Numbered from the stretch's first letter, positions 16,594 to 24,530 are shown. The stretch: 30,018 nt of DNA from Streptomyces sp. MMG1533 (GCF_001279775.1 NZ_LGDG01000290.1:1-30018), one strand, 5' to 3'. Numbers and translations: made by a program. Notes: a model not told the origin generated them from the letters alone.

Positions 16594-16977
16594 CTACCGT
16601 CCGCCTTCCGTGGACGGGGACGTGGGCGCGGACTCGGCCCCGCCGGAGTCCTCGCCGTCTTCCTCCGCCTCCGTCGGTCCATCGGCCGCGGCCTGGCTGA
16701 ACACCTCGTCGATCGCGGCCAGGTCGGCGTCCGTGGTGGTCCGTGACCGGGAGAGCGCGGAGGCGAGCCACAACCCGGCGGCGAGGACGAGGAGCGCCCA
16801 CACTCCGGCCGCCGCACCGCCCGCGACTCCCTCAGGGCACTGTCCGACCCGCAGTGGCAGACCACCGTGGTACGTGGGGGCCGCGCACTGTGCCGAGGCG
16901 GGCGAGGGCGTGCCGAGGACGAGCAGTGCGGAGGCGGCGGCCAGAGCGGACAGCCGCACAGTACGGGGACCGATCAT
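16594..16977 (-). CDS. Small membrane protein with signal peptide, Cys pair and acidic tail
   Basis: 127 residues. A signal peptide ends ASA at residue 29. Only ~25 extracytoplasmic residues follow, bearing Cys31 and Cys47, which could form a disulphide. One span follows (about 55-76) and then a cytoplasmic tail rich in Asp and Glu (ADLAAIDEVF and TEAEEDGEDSGG). No family is recognised. The ATG at 16977 overlaps the stop of the PrsW-like gene as ATGA, with GGAGG 7 bases upstream; its stop abuts the next gene. The tight coupling suggests it forms a complex with the proteins on either side. Confidence 0.8.
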   Translation of the reverse strand: MIGPRTVRLSALAAASALLVLGTPSPASAQCAAPTYHGGLPLRVGQCPEGVAGGAAAGVWALLVLAAGLWLASALSRSRTTTDADLAAIDEVFSQAAADGPTEAEEDGEDSGGAESAPTSPSTEGGR

Positions 16978-18476
16978 GACAGTGCCTCCGGGGCGGGCAG
17001 CGGGGGTGTTCTGGAGGATGAGGAAACGCCCTTCAACTCCAATACGCGCTCCCGGAGTTGCTGCTCCTGCGGGATGAAGGAGTCGGCGCCGGGACGTTCG
17101 CGGTGCCAGCTCTGGACGGCGAGGTCGAGCTGTGCCTGCTGGAACCGCAGGAGGTGGCGCAGCCCTGCCGTACCGTCGCGGCGCCACACCCTCAGCTCCA
17201 GCAGGAGGCGGCGGCGCGGCGAGAGCAGCAGCCCGATCTCCGGCTCGGTGACCGCGCCGTGGCCGGAGGCGGCCTCCCTGTGCAGCGCACGGGCCACTCC
17301 CGCGGCCTGGGCCCCCAGCCCGCGGCGCAGGATCAGCACGTAGAGCGCCACGAACACCCCCGAGGTGATGACCGTCATCACCGGGATGCCGACGAGCAGA
17401 CCGAGGGTCTCGTCGGAGTACCAGTCCGCCCTGCGCAGATCGAGCTGCATCAGCACCACGTCCGTCTCGAAGTGCCCGCCCACCGCGGCCAGCAGCCCAC
17501 CGCCGACGACCGCCAACCGGTCCCGGCGCTCCGGCAGCCAGCGCGCCGCGCCGATTCCGGCGCCCGCGAGCGCGGTGAACGCCACGTGTGCCGCCATCAG
17601 GCCGACCACCTGCCGGTCCCAGAACTCGGTGGGGTGGTGGTCCGGGTTGACGAAGCCCAGGTAGTGGACCGTCTCCGTGAGGTTGAACCCGAGCCCGACG
17701 GCCGCGCCGAGGACCACTCCCGAGACCACGCCGTCGATGTGGCGCCGGAAGAGCAGGAAGAGGACGGCGACTCCGGCCGCCTTGCCGAGTTCCGTCACGA
17801 GGGCCGAGTTGAAGGGGAAGAGGGTGTAGAGCTCGCGGACGCTGTCCTGGGGTCGCTGCCAGTAGCGGGAGGTGAAGTAGCCGGGTATGGACCGCTGGAA
17901 CCAGGTGATCATGACGAGGCCGAACCCGCCGCCGATCAGCGCTCCCCACCCGAATCCGGTCAGCAGCAGCCATCCGGGCATCCGGCGGTAGAGCTGCACC
18001 CGGTGGACGAGGAAGAGGGCCGCCAAAGTGGTGGGCAGGCAGAGCAGCAGCTGAGGAAGATTGCCGCCCATGCTGGCCAGCGGCATCGCCGTGAAGGGCA
18101 GCAGCAGGGCTCCGAGGATGCCGAACCGGCAGGCACGTGTGGTCCGTTCGGCCCGGGCGAGGGCCGTGGGGTCCGCCTCCGGTGTGCCGCCACGCCGGGT
18201 GAGCAGCAGGCCGAGGCCGAGCAGGGCCGCGATGCCCCAGCCGATCAGGAGCAGGACCCGCGTCACCTTGAAGGGTGTCGGCTCGGGCAGCAGGAACAGC
18301 TTGATCCAGGGCGAGTTCGTGGTGATCTCCGGTGCGGTCCAGAAGAGGATCTGGCCGGCCCCGTACGCCACGGACAGCGCGAGCGCCACGACGATCGCAC
18401 CCGCCGTCCCGTAGCGGGGCACACGCGTGGGCGGCCTGTCGGGCATGGGCGGTACGACTCCGGCTGCCAGGGTCAT
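16974..18476 (-). CDS. PrsW-family intramembrane metalloprotease homologue
   Basis: 500 residues with about nine hydrophobic segments. PrsW proteins cleave membrane-embedded partners, for example the B. subtilis anti-sigma factor RsiW. Motifs: TELGK (228-232) in place of the usual EExxK, FNLTE (264-268) matching FxxxE, AHVAF with H297, and GGHFETD with H335. The first glutamate of motif I is a threonine here, so activity cannot be assumed. After the last span lies a ~110-residue charged cytoplasmic tail. The ATG at 18476 overlaps the upstream stop as ATGA with GGAGGTG before it. Candidate substrates are the single-pass operon partners. Family call is good; a proteolytic role is inference. Confidence 0.85.
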   Translation of the reverse strand: MTLAAGVVPPMPDRPPTRVPRYGTAGAIVVALALSVAYGAGQILFWTAPEITTNSPWIKLFLLPEPTPFKVTRVLLLIGWGIAALLGLGLLLTRRGGTPEADPTALARAERTTRACRFGILGALLLPFTAMPLASMGGNLPQLLLCLPTTLAALFLVHRVQLYRRMPGWLLLTGFGWGALIGGGFGLVMITWFQRSIPGYFTSRYWQRPQDSVRELYTLFPFNSALVTELGKAAGVAVLFLLFRRHIDGVVSGVVLGAAVGLGFNLTETVHYLGFVNPDHHPTEFWDRQVVGLMAAHVAFTALAGAGIGAARWLPERRDRLAVVGGGLLAAVGGHFETDVVLMQLDLRRADWYSDETLGLLVGIPVMTVITSGVFVALYVLILRRGLGAQAAGVARALHREAASGHGAVTEPEIGLLLSPRRRLLLELRVWRRDGTAGLRHLLRFQQAQLDLAVQSWHRERPGADSFIPQEQQLRERVLELKGVSSSSRTPPLPAPEALS

Positions 18477-18928
18477 GAGGCACCTCCGGCCTGCGGAAGC
18501 TCGGGCAGACTGGGGAAGTCCGAGGGGAGACTCGGCATGCTCGGCATGCTGGGAAAGTCCGTGGGGAAACTCGGCATGCCGTCCGTGGGGAGGTCGGTGG
18601 GCAGGTCGGTGGGGAGGTCGCTCGGCAGGGGCGTCGGGATCGTGTAGTCGGTCGGGAGACCGGAGGGCAACTCGGTGGGGAATCCGCTCGGCAGAGAGGT
18701 CTGCCCGGGGGTCGGCATGGACGGCATGGTCTCCGGCAGCGGGAGCACCGTGTCGGCGGAGAGGCCGACGATCGCGGCGACCAAGGCGGCGGCGAACCCG
18801 ATCCCGCCGATCGCGGTCATCAGCCGCACATAGGGCCGGGGTCCGTGTTCCGGCCCACCGGGTGGGCCTGCTTCCGTGTCGCCCGGTGGCTCGGTGACCG
18901 GACCGGGCTCGTTCGCGTCGGATGTCAT
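18473..18928 (-). CDS. Single-pass membrane protein with Pro/Ser/Thr-rich repeat ectodomain
   Basis: 151 residues: an acidic/Pro-rich cytoplasmic N-terminus (1-35), one span (about 37-57, no signal cleavage site) and a 94-residue outer tail built of LPTD, LPSG, FPTD and MPS-type tetrapeptides. LPTD occurs three times in a row, encoded by a 12-bp tandem repeat at 18585-18620. Such a tail is extended and may be glycosylated or span the peptidoglycan. No family recognised. The ATG at 18928 has GGGGGAGGG upstream. It is first in the operon and coupled by ATGA to the PrsW-like gene, so it could be that protease's substrate or localisation partner. Confidence 0.8.
   Translation of the reverse strand: MTSDANEPGPVTEPPGDTEAGPPGGPEHGPRPYVRLMTAIGGIGFAAALVAAIVGLSADTVLPLPETMPSMPTPGQTSLPSGFPTELPSGLPTDYTIPTPLPSDLPTDLPTDLPTDGMPSFPTDFPSMPSMPSLPSDFPSLPELPQAGGAS
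18585..18620. repeat. 12-bp tandem repeat x3 inside a coding region
   Basis: Three consecutive 12-bp units (18585-18596, 18597-18608, 18609-18620), differing at one base in the middle copy, encode LPTD three times on the minus strand. The unit is a multiple of three, so copy-number change would keep the frame and only lengthen or shorten the ectodomain. Confidence 0.8.
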
Positions 18929-19046
18929 GGCCCTCCCCCGTAACTTCCCGCAAGTTCGTGAAGTCCGTGCGTTGCCGCGCGATCGGCGTGAACGGCCGCC
19001 GGACACAACGGACTTGACGTGACCACACCAGTATGGCCAACAGGGC

Positions 19047-19075
19047 GTACGGTGACGACAGTTCACGTCACGTAC
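19047..19075. promoter_or_regulatory. Imperfect inverted repeat upstream of the PrsW operon
   Basis: GTAC-G-GTGACG (19047-19057) faces CGTCACGTAC (19066-19075): ten paired bases with one bulged G. It is ~120 bases upstream of the first operon ATG (18928), in the expected promoter zone. I could not identify a confident -10/-35 pair on the minus strand. Confidence 0.35.
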
Positions 19076-19272
19076 CGTTACTCAACGCGTAAAAATCCGG
19101 TGCCCGCCGACGGCGATCAACTTCACAAGGCGCTGTCGGTCGTGGGCCGGCACGCTCTCCGCCGCGGATCGGGGAGGTCCGCCGCTCGGCCGCGCTCGCC
19201 AGAGGACGCTCGGGTGCTGCGGCCTGCCGCCGTAGCGCGGTCACCACATCCGGAGGCCGAGCCGCGGTAGCC

Positions 19273-19381
19273 CGCGAACACGGCCGACCATCCATGACCG
19301 CCAAGCCGACCATCCATAACCGCCAGGCCGACGATCCATAACCGTCAGGCCGACGATCCATGACCGTCAGCCGTGTTCGCG
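19273..19381. repeat. Four 22-bp tandem repeats enclosed by perfect 12-bp inverted arms
   Basis: Units at 19283-19304, 19305-19326, 19327-19348 and 19349-19370 share the pattern GCCGACSATCCATRACCGYCAR. CGCGAACACGGC (19273-19284) and GCCGTGTTCGCG (19370-19381) close the block as perfect inverted arms. The 22-bp period is not a multiple of three, which argues against coding, and is close to two helical turns, which would suit a row of protein-binding sites. It lies in the 660-bp stretch 18929-19587 between the PrsW operon and the DHA1 gene. I find no convincing gene in that stretch; it also contains the inverted repeat at 19047 and the terminator at 19493. Confidence 0.8.
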
Positions 19382-19492
19382 AGCAGCCCGGTGGCGCTCG
19401 CCCGGCTTCGGCGGGGTACCCGGTCGCCACCGGGAGCGGGGCTCCACCGCGCGTCGGCCACCGGCGCCTCAAGCAGTCGGCAACACCCCGTC

Positions 19493-19547
19493 CGGTCGGA
19501 CCGGGGTGCGGCTCCCGAGGCCGCTCCGGCATCTCCCGGTCCGACCG
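19493..19547 (-). terminator. Hairpin terminator after the DHA1 exporter gene
   Basis: CGGTCGGACCGGG (19493-19505) pairs perfectly with CCCGGTCCGACCG (19535-19547). Inside the 29-base loop, GCGGC (19508-19512) pairs with GCCGC (19520-19524). The hairpin begins 40 bases after the stop of the exporter gene. Confidence 0.7.
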
Positions 19548-19587
19548 CGCTCCGAGCCCCGCAGCCCCAAGACGCCGGCGACGCACG

Positions 19588-20805
19588 TCAGTGCCGCGCT
19601 GTCTCCATGTCCTGGGGGACATACGACGCGACCAGCCGTTCCCGTCCCCCCGAGGGGGCCCGGCGGCGATCCACGGCGTACGCCGTCCCGGCCACCGACA
19701 GACCGAGCACGGCCAGCCCCGCCCCCGCCACCGCCGGAGAGGTCACCCCGAACCCGGCGGCCAGTGCGACACCCCCGATCCAGGCACCCCCGGCGTTCGC
19801 CAGGTTGAACGCGGCCTGGTTCGCGGAGGACGCCAGCGACGGGGCGGCCGACGCCTTCTCCATCACCATCAGCTGCAGCGGCGACCCGGTCACGAACGCC
19901 GCCGTGCCGAGGAGCACGACCGCCAGCCCGGCACTCCACTCCGCGCTCATGAGCAGCGGGAACAGTCCCAGCACCGCCACCAGAGCCGTGAGGCCGCCGA
20001 ACAGCGTGCCCCGCAGGGAGCGGTCGGCGAGACGGCCGCCCAGCAGGTTGCCCGCCGTCGCGCCGACGCCGAACAGCGCCAGCAGCAGCGTCACACTGGC
20101 GTCGGCGAAGCCGGCCGCGTCCGTGAGCATGGGCGTGATGTAGCTGTACGCGGCGAACAGCCCGCCGAAGCCCGCGACGGTCGTACCGAGCGCCAGCCAG
20201 ACCGGCAGCGAGCGGAGCGCGGCGAGTTCGCCGCGGACGCCGACGCGCGGGGCGTGGGCGTCGTCGTGCGGGATGAGCCGCGCCAGGGCCGCGATCGCCA
20301 CCACGCCGATCGCGCTGACCCCGAGGAAGGTCGCCCGCCAGCCCAGCTGCTGCCCCATGAGGGTGGCGACGGGCACGCCCGCGACGTTGGCGACCGTCAG
20401 GCCGAGGAACATCAGCGAGACGGAGCGGGCCTTGCGCTCCGGCGCGACCATGGTGGTGGCGACGACCGCGCCGACGCCGAAGAAGGCGCCGTGCGGGAGG
20501 CCGCTGAGGAAGCGGGCGGCGAGGAGCCAGTGGTAGTCGGGGGCGAACGCGGACAGCGCGTTGCCGGCCACGAACAGGCCCATCAGAGCGATCAGGACCT
20601 TGCGGCGGGACATGCGCGCGGTGACCGCGGCGAGCAGCGGGGCGCCGATGACCACGCCCAGCGCGTAAGCGGAGACCAGGTGACCGGCCTCGGGGATCGA
20701 GATGTTCAGGTCGTCCGCGACGTCGGGCAGCAGGCCCATCATCACGAACTCGGTCGTACCGATGCCGAAGGCGCCCACGGCGAGGGCGAGCAGGGCCACG
20801 GGCAT
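19588..20805 (-). CDS. MFS transporter, DHA1 (AraJ-like) family
   Basis: 405 residues and 12 predicted spans. GTTEFVMMGLLPDVADDL near the N-terminus is typical of AraJ-type DHA1 exporters. The loop 2-3 motif appears as VTARMSRRKVLI, and GNLLGGRLADRSLRG is its second-half counterpart. Such proteins export sugars, drugs or nucleosides by proton antiport; the substrate is unknown. The ATG at 20805 is the only in-frame start before the coding signal fades, and its ribosome site is weak. A 10-12-10 perfect palindrome lies 33-64 bases upstream, so repression by a dimeric regulator is likely. The regulator is not adjacent. Confidence 0.92.
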   Translation of the reverse strand: MPVALLALAVGAFGIGTTEFVMMGLLPDVADDLNISIPEAGHLVSAYALGVVIGAPLLAAVTARMSRRKVLIALMGLFVAGNALSAFAPDYHWLLAARFLSGLPHGAFFGVGAVVATTMVAPERKARSVSLMFLGLTVANVAGVPVATLMGQQLGWRATFLGVSAIGVVAIAALARLIPHDDAHAPRVGVRGELAALRSLPVWLALGTTVAGFGGLFAAYSYITPMLTDAAGFADASVTLLLALFGVGATAGNLLGGRLADRSLRGTLFGGLTALVAVLGLFPLLMSAEWSAGLAVVLLGTAAFVTGSPLQLMVMEKASAAPSLASSANQAAFNLANAGGAWIGGVALAAGFGVTSPAVAGAGLAVLGLSVAGTAYAVDRRRAPSGGRERLVASYVPQDMETARH

Positions 20806-20837
20806 GAAGAGACCATTGCCTTTCTGGGGAGAGCGGA

Positions 20838-20869
20838 GTTCCGTAACAGCGTATGTTCAGTTACGGAAC
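20838..20869. promoter_or_regulatory. Operator-like palindrome before the DHA1 exporter gene
   Basis: GTTCCGTAAC (20838-20847), 12 bases, GTTACGGAAC (20860-20869): ten perfect pairs with low-GC arms, unlike the terminators nearby. It lies 33-64 bases upstream of the exporter ATG and 36 bases downstream of the EEP gene stop. The TACGCT on the minus strand inside the spacer could be a -10 element, which would place the operator over the promoter. Confidence 0.6.
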
Positions 20870-20904
20870 AAAGACTCCCGGGCCCGGTATTCCAGCAGGT
20901 CGGG

Positions 20905-21954
20905 TCAGGACGACGTGGCGACGTTCACACGTGCGGCGACCGGCAGGTGGTCGCTCCCCGTCTCCGGCAGCGTCCAGGAGCTCTCCGGCTCGACGCCCTT
21001 CACCATGATCTGGTCGATCCGCGCCATCGGGAACGACGCCGGCCAGCTGAACCCGAAGCCGCTGCCCGCCGCGCCCTGCGTGGAGCGCATCTGGGCGGTG
21101 ACGGCGTTGAGCGAACGGTCGTTCATGGTCCCGTTCAGATCGCCGAGCAGTACGACCTTGGTCAGCTTCTCGTCGGCGATGGCCTCGCCGAGGGCGTCGG
21201 CGCTCTTGTCGCGCTGGTGGGCCGTGAACCCGGCCTCCACCTTCACCCGTACCGACGGCAGGTGGGCGACGTACACGGCGACCTGCCCGGCGGGCGTGGT
21301 CACCGTGGCACGCATGGCGCGCGTCCAGCCCAGCTTGATGTCGACGGGCTTGACTCCGGTGAGCGGGTACTTGCTCCACAGACCGACGGTGCCCTGCACC
21401 GAGTGGTACTTGTACGTCGACGCCAGCGCCTTCTCGTACGTCGGGACCGCCGCCTCCGTCAGCTCCTCCAGGGCGACCACGTCCGCGCCGGACGCGGCCA
21501 CGTCGCGGGCGGTGCCGGAGGGGTCGGCGTTGTCGGCGTTGACGTTGTGCGTGGCCACGGTGAGGTCGCCGCCGCCGCCGGCCTTGTCGGTCAGGAGGCC
21601 GCCGAAGAGATTCAGCCAGACGATCGACGGGAGCAGCACCGCGATCAGGGCGGTCGCGGACTTCCGTACGACGGCGAGGACCAGCAGCACCGGGACGGCG
21701 AGCCCGAGCCAGGGCAGGAAGGTCTCGATGAGGCTGCCGAGGTTGCCGACGCGGTTGGGGATCTTCGCGTGCAACAGCATGATCAGGGCGACCAGCACCG
21801 CGAGCCCGGCGACGACGCGGCCGCGGCGCCAGATGCGCCGGTCACCGTGCCAGTCGGCGACGAGGCGGTCCATCAGGCGCCGGAACCGGGCTCCCCGGCG
21901 CTCGGGTCCCGAGCCTCCGTTGTCCGTTTCCGTCATGTACGCCTGCTGCGCCAT
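20905..21954 (-). CDS. Membrane-anchored endonuclease/exonuclease/phosphatase-fold protein
   Basis: 349 residues. Three N-terminal spans (about 45-62, 80-97, 99-121) are followed by an EEP (DNase I-like) domain. Expected active-site residues are present: N137 in THNVNADN, E163 in ALEEL, D272 and N274 in LLGDLNG, and D335-H336 in GSDHLPV. The domain should face outwards, where related proteins act as phosphodiesterases or nucleases; the substrate is not clear. The ATG at 21954 has GTGAGG upstream; ATG at 21936 is an alternative. It precedes the DHA1 gene by ~100 bp, but a palindrome between them suggests separate control. Confidence 0.88.
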   Translation of the reverse strand: MAQQAYMTETDNGGSGPERRGARFRRLMDRLVADWHGDRRIWRRGRVVAGLAVLVALIMLLHAKIPNRVGNLGSLIETFLPWLGLAVPVLLVLAVVRKSATALIAVLLPSIVWLNLFGGLLTDKAGGGGDLTVATHNVNADNADPSGTARDVAASGADVVALEELTEAAVPTYEKALASTYKYHSVQGTVGLWSKYPLTGVKPVDIKLGWTRAMRATVTTPAGQVAVYVAHLPSVRVKVEAGFTAHQRDKSADALGEAIADEKLTKVVLLGDLNGTMNDRSLNAVTAQMRSTQGAAGSGFGFSWPASFPMARIDQIMVKGVEPESSWTLPETGSDHLPVAARVNVATSS

Positions 21955-22088
21955 ACCGTCGCCTCACTGCCTGCTGTGCACACCGTTCGCCCCCCGTGTC
22001 CTACGACCCTAGGGGATGATCGGCGCTGTTCCTGCCGTCCCATGACGGCCGTACGGGCACGAGGACGTACAAGTCGGCGCCTGGAGTT

Positions 22089-22102
22089 CCGGGCACGCCC
22101 GG
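22089..22102 (-). terminator. Short hairpin downstream of the TetR gene
   Basis: CCGGGC (22089-22094), AC, GCCCGG (22097-22102), about 50 bases after the tetR stop. It is small and without a U tract, so it is only a weak terminator candidate. Nothing else is recognised in 21955-22150. Confidence 0.35.
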
Positions 22103-22150
22103 GGAAAGCGCCCTCTGTGACGAAACCCGCACCGGCGGGCCGGACGGGCC

Positions 22151-22795
22151 CTACACGGACGGCGAACTGACGGGCGGTGAACTGACGGGCCGTAGTCCTT
22201 CGAGCACCGTGTCGACGATCTGTTCCGACAGACCGGCCGGGAGATCGGCGTCCGGCTGCATGACGGCACGGACGAGCATGGGGCCGAAGAACATGTCGTT
22301 CATCAGCTCGACGTCGACGTCCGAGCGGAGTTCGCCGTTCTGCTGGCCGCGGCGCAGCAGGTCGACCTGGCGCCGGCGCCGCGGCTCGATGACGGTGGCG
22401 TGGTACGCCGTCCAGATTTTCGGGCTGCTCTTCATCTGGGCGAAGACGTTGTGCAGGAGCGCCGACGACCGGGTCATCAGCCCACGTTGGCGCAACTGTT
22501 CGAGGAGGGTCACGAGGTCGTCGCGCATCGACGTGCCGGGGAGTTCCGGATCCGGCGGCTCCGCCGTGCGCACGACGTCGACGAAGAGTTCCTCCTTGCC
22601 GCTCCAGCGCCGGTAGATGGTGGCCTTGCCGACGCCCGCGGTACGGGCGATGCGCTCGATGGACAGCTCGGCGAGCGGCACGCCCTCCTCCAGGAGCCTC
22701 ATCACGCCCTCGACGATGGCGCGCTCCACGGCCTCGCTGCGGGGACGGCCCTTGGCGGGGCCGACTTGGCGAGGCCGGTTCTCGGCGAGGCTCAC
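22151..22795 (-). CDS. TetR/AcrR-family transcriptional repressor
   Basis: 214 residues with the TetR N-terminal helix-turn-helix: LSIERIARTAGVGKATIYRRW (about 44-64) and then SGKEELFVDVV. A helical ligand-binding domain of family size follows. The GTG at 22795 is chosen from the coding signal and the GGAAGG about 10 bases upstream. The C-terminus ends in a duplicated PVSSP stretch made by a short direct repeat. It lies 62 bp downstream of the DHA2 exporter gene. The likely circuit is repression of the exporter at the 21-bp palindrome 24465-24485, relieved by an exported drug; operator and ligand are inferred. Confidence 0.92.
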   Translation of the reverse strand: MSLAENRPRQVGPAKGRPRSEAVERAIVEGVMRLLEEGVPLAELSIERIARTAGVGKATIYRRWSGKEELFVDVVRTAEPPDPELPGTSMRDDLVTLLEQLRQRGLMTRSSALLHNVFAQMKSSPKIWTAYHATVIEPRRRRQVDLLRRGQQNGELRSDVDVELMNDMFFGPMLVRAVMQPDADLPAGLSEQIVDTVLEGLRPVSSPPVSSPSV

Positions 22796-22820
22796 GTTCC
22801 TTGTCCCTTCCGTCGTGCTG

Positions 22821-22857
22821 GGGGGATTCTCCCCCGTGCCGGCCCGCGGCCGGCACG
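22821..22857 (-). terminator. Intercistronic hairpins between the DHA2 exporter and tetR
   Basis: CGTGCCGGCC (22835-22844), CGC, GGCCGGCACG (22848-22857): a perfect 10-3-10 stem starting directly after the exporter stop codon. It is followed in the direction of transcription by GGGGG/CCCCC (22821-22825 with 22831-22835) around ATTCT. The pair could lower read-through from exporter into regulator. Confidence 0.65.
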
Positions 22858-24441
22858 CTACTCCGCCGCCACCAACTCCTGCTCCTCCTCGCCCTGTTGC
22901 GGTGCCGACACCTTGCCCGGCAGGTACCGGGCGACGACGACCGCGCCGACGACCGCCACGCCCGCTCCCCACAGGGCGGTGACGTGCATGGCGTGCAGGA
23001 ACGCGTCGTTGGCCGAGGCGGCCAGCGCCTCGCCCCGGGGGCCGAGCCCGGCCGCCACGCCCAGGGTCGCCTCGATGGACTCCCCCGCGGTGTGGCGCAG
23101 GCCCTCGGGCAGCGCGCCGAGCTTGTCCTCGATACCGCCGCGGTACGCCGTGGACAGCACCGAGCCGAGTACGGCGATGCCCAGCGCGCCGCCGACCTGG
23201 CGGAAGGTGTTGCTGAGCGCCGAGGCGGAGCCGGCCTTCTCGCGGGGCAGGGCCTGCATGATGACGACGCTGACCGGGGTCATGATGTGCGCCATGCCGG
23301 TGCCCATGAGGAAGAAGATCACCTCGAGGAGCCAGATCGGGGTGTCCGCCTCCAGCGTGGCGAACGCGGCCAGCATCGCGGCGATGATCACCATGCCGGC
23401 CGTGGTGGTGGCCTTGTAGCCGAAGCGGTCGACGAGCAGCCGGGCGCGCGGCGCGAAGATCATCTGGGCGGCGGCCAGCGGCAGCATCAGCAGACCGGTC
23501 TGCAGCGGCGAGTAGCCGCGCACGCTCTGGGTGTAGAAGACCGAGAAGAAGGTCACGCCCATCAGGGCGAAGAAGACCAGCGCGATGGCGGCGATGGCAG
23601 CCGAGAAGACCTTGTTCCGGAAGTAGGAGACGTCGATGGACGGGTGGTCGCTGCGCTTCTCGAACACGACGAAGGCGACGAGGACCAGGACACCGGCGGC
23701 GATGGTCGCCAGGACCGTCGCGTCGGCGAAGTCGGCGATCTGGCCGCCCCTGATGATGCCGTAGACCAGCAGGACGAGGCCGACGACGGACAGGACGACG
23801 CCGACGGGGTCGAGCCGGCCGGGGTTCGGGTCGCGGGAGTCGGGCACCAGCCACAGCATCAGCGCGACCGCGAGGATCACGATCGGCACGTTGATGAGGA
23901 AGACCGAGCCCCACCAGAAGTGGTCCAGGAGCACACCGCCCGTGATCGGCCCGATGGCGATGGCCAGACCGACACCGCCGGCCCAGATCCCGATGGCCTT
24001 CGGCTGCTCCTCGCGTTCGAAGACGTTCATCAGGACGGCGAGGGTGGCCGGCATCACGAAGGCGGCACCGAGGCCCATCACCGCGCGGAAGGTGATCAGC
24101 TCGCCCGGGGAGCCGGAGGAGGCGGCGAGGGCGGAGCCGATGCCGAACACGACGAGCCCGCCGAGCAGCACCTTCTTGCGGCCCAGCCGGTCGCCGAGCA
24201 GGCCGGCGCTGAACAGCAGGCCGGCGAAGACCAGGGTGTAGGAGTTGATCGCCCACTCCAGCTCACCCTGGGTGGCGCCCAGGCCGGTCGGGGCGGGCGT
24301 CGAGATCGTCTTGATGGCGACGTTCAGGATCGAGTTGTCGAGCACCACGATCAGCAGGCTCAGCATCAGGACGCCGAGGATCAGCCAGCGGCGGCGGTGC
24401 ACCGCTTCGGGTATCCGGGAGTCAGGGACTGCGGTAGTCAT
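22858..24441 (-). CDS. MFS multidrug exporter, DHA2 (14-span) family
   Basis: 527 residues with about 14 spans. The DHA2 signature [15 protein letters not shown] lies in span 1, [14 protein letters not shown] is the loop 2-3 motif A, and [21 protein letters not shown] is a near-standard antiporter motif C region. Related Streptomyces proteins export antibiotics or dyes using the proton gradient. The ATG at 24441 (MTTAVPDS) is preferred over one at 24453 and over a far-upstream ATG at 24624, which would run across the operator. The gene heads a probable exporter-tetR pair and is divergent from panB. Confidence 0.93.
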   Translation of the reverse strand: MTTAVPDSRIPEAVHRRRWLILGVLMLSLLIVVLDNSILNVAIKTISTPAPTGLGATQGELEWAINSYTLVFAGLLFSAGLLGDRLGRKKVLLGGLVVFGIGSALAASSGSPGELITFRAVMGLGAAFVMPATLAVLMNVFEREEQPKAIGIWAGGVGLAIAIGPITGGVLLDHFWWGSVFLINVPIVILAVALMLWLVPDSRDPNPGRLDPVGVVLSVVGLVLLVYGIIRGGQIADFADATVLATIAAGVLVLVAFVVFEKRSDHPSIDVSYFRNKVFSAAIAAIALVFFALMGVTFFSVFYTQSVRGYSPLQTGLLMLPLAAAQMIFAPRARLLVDRFGYKATTTAGMVIIAAMLAAFATLEADTPIWLLEVIFFLMGTGMAHIMTPVSVVIMQALPREKAGSASALSNTFRQVGGALGIAVLGSVLSTAYRGGIEDKLGALPEGLRHTAGESIEATLGVAAGLGPRGEALAASANDAFLHAMHVTALWGAGVAVVGAVVVARYLPGKVSAPQQGEEEQELVAAE

Positions 24442-24464
24442 GCGTTCGAGCATAGACTCATTTC

Positions 24465-24485
24465 GATACGGGACCGTCTCGTATC
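24465..24485. promoter_or_regulatory. 21-bp TetR-type operator palindrome before the DHA2 exporter
   Basis: Read on the plus strand, GATACG (24465-24470) mirrors CGTATC (24480-24485). Inside, GAC mirrors GTC around a central base, leaving one mismatched pair. It ends 24 bases from the exporter ATG and may cover its promoter (TACGAT on the minus strand is a possible -10). The downstream tetR product is the natural binder. Confidence 0.65.
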
Positions 24486-24530
24486 GTAAATCCTTTACCC
24501 ATCTCTTACGTGCTGGAACGGTCACACCGA

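Noticed and set aside
19283..19370. Possible CRISPR array
   Set aside because: The 22-bp units are directly adjacent with no spacers, and no cas gene is present.
19273..19381. Miniature transposon ending in the 12-bp arms
   Set aside because: No target-site duplication is visible outside the arms and no transposase is nearby; kept as an unexplained repeat instead.
19068..19622. A 184-codon minus-strand open frame covering the tandem-repeat block
   Set aside because: Arg/Pro-rich without domain or good ribosome site; the 22-bp repeats do not keep frame, and it overlaps the DHA1 gene end and its terminator.
19360..22170. A 936-codon plus-strand open frame
   Set aside because: Antisense to the DHA1 and EEP genes, low-complexity Arg/Gly/Asp/Gln composition, no domain.
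22801..24489. A 562-codon plus-strand open frame
   Set aside because: Antisense to the DHA2 exporter; His/Asp/Gln-rich shadow of a membrane protein gene.
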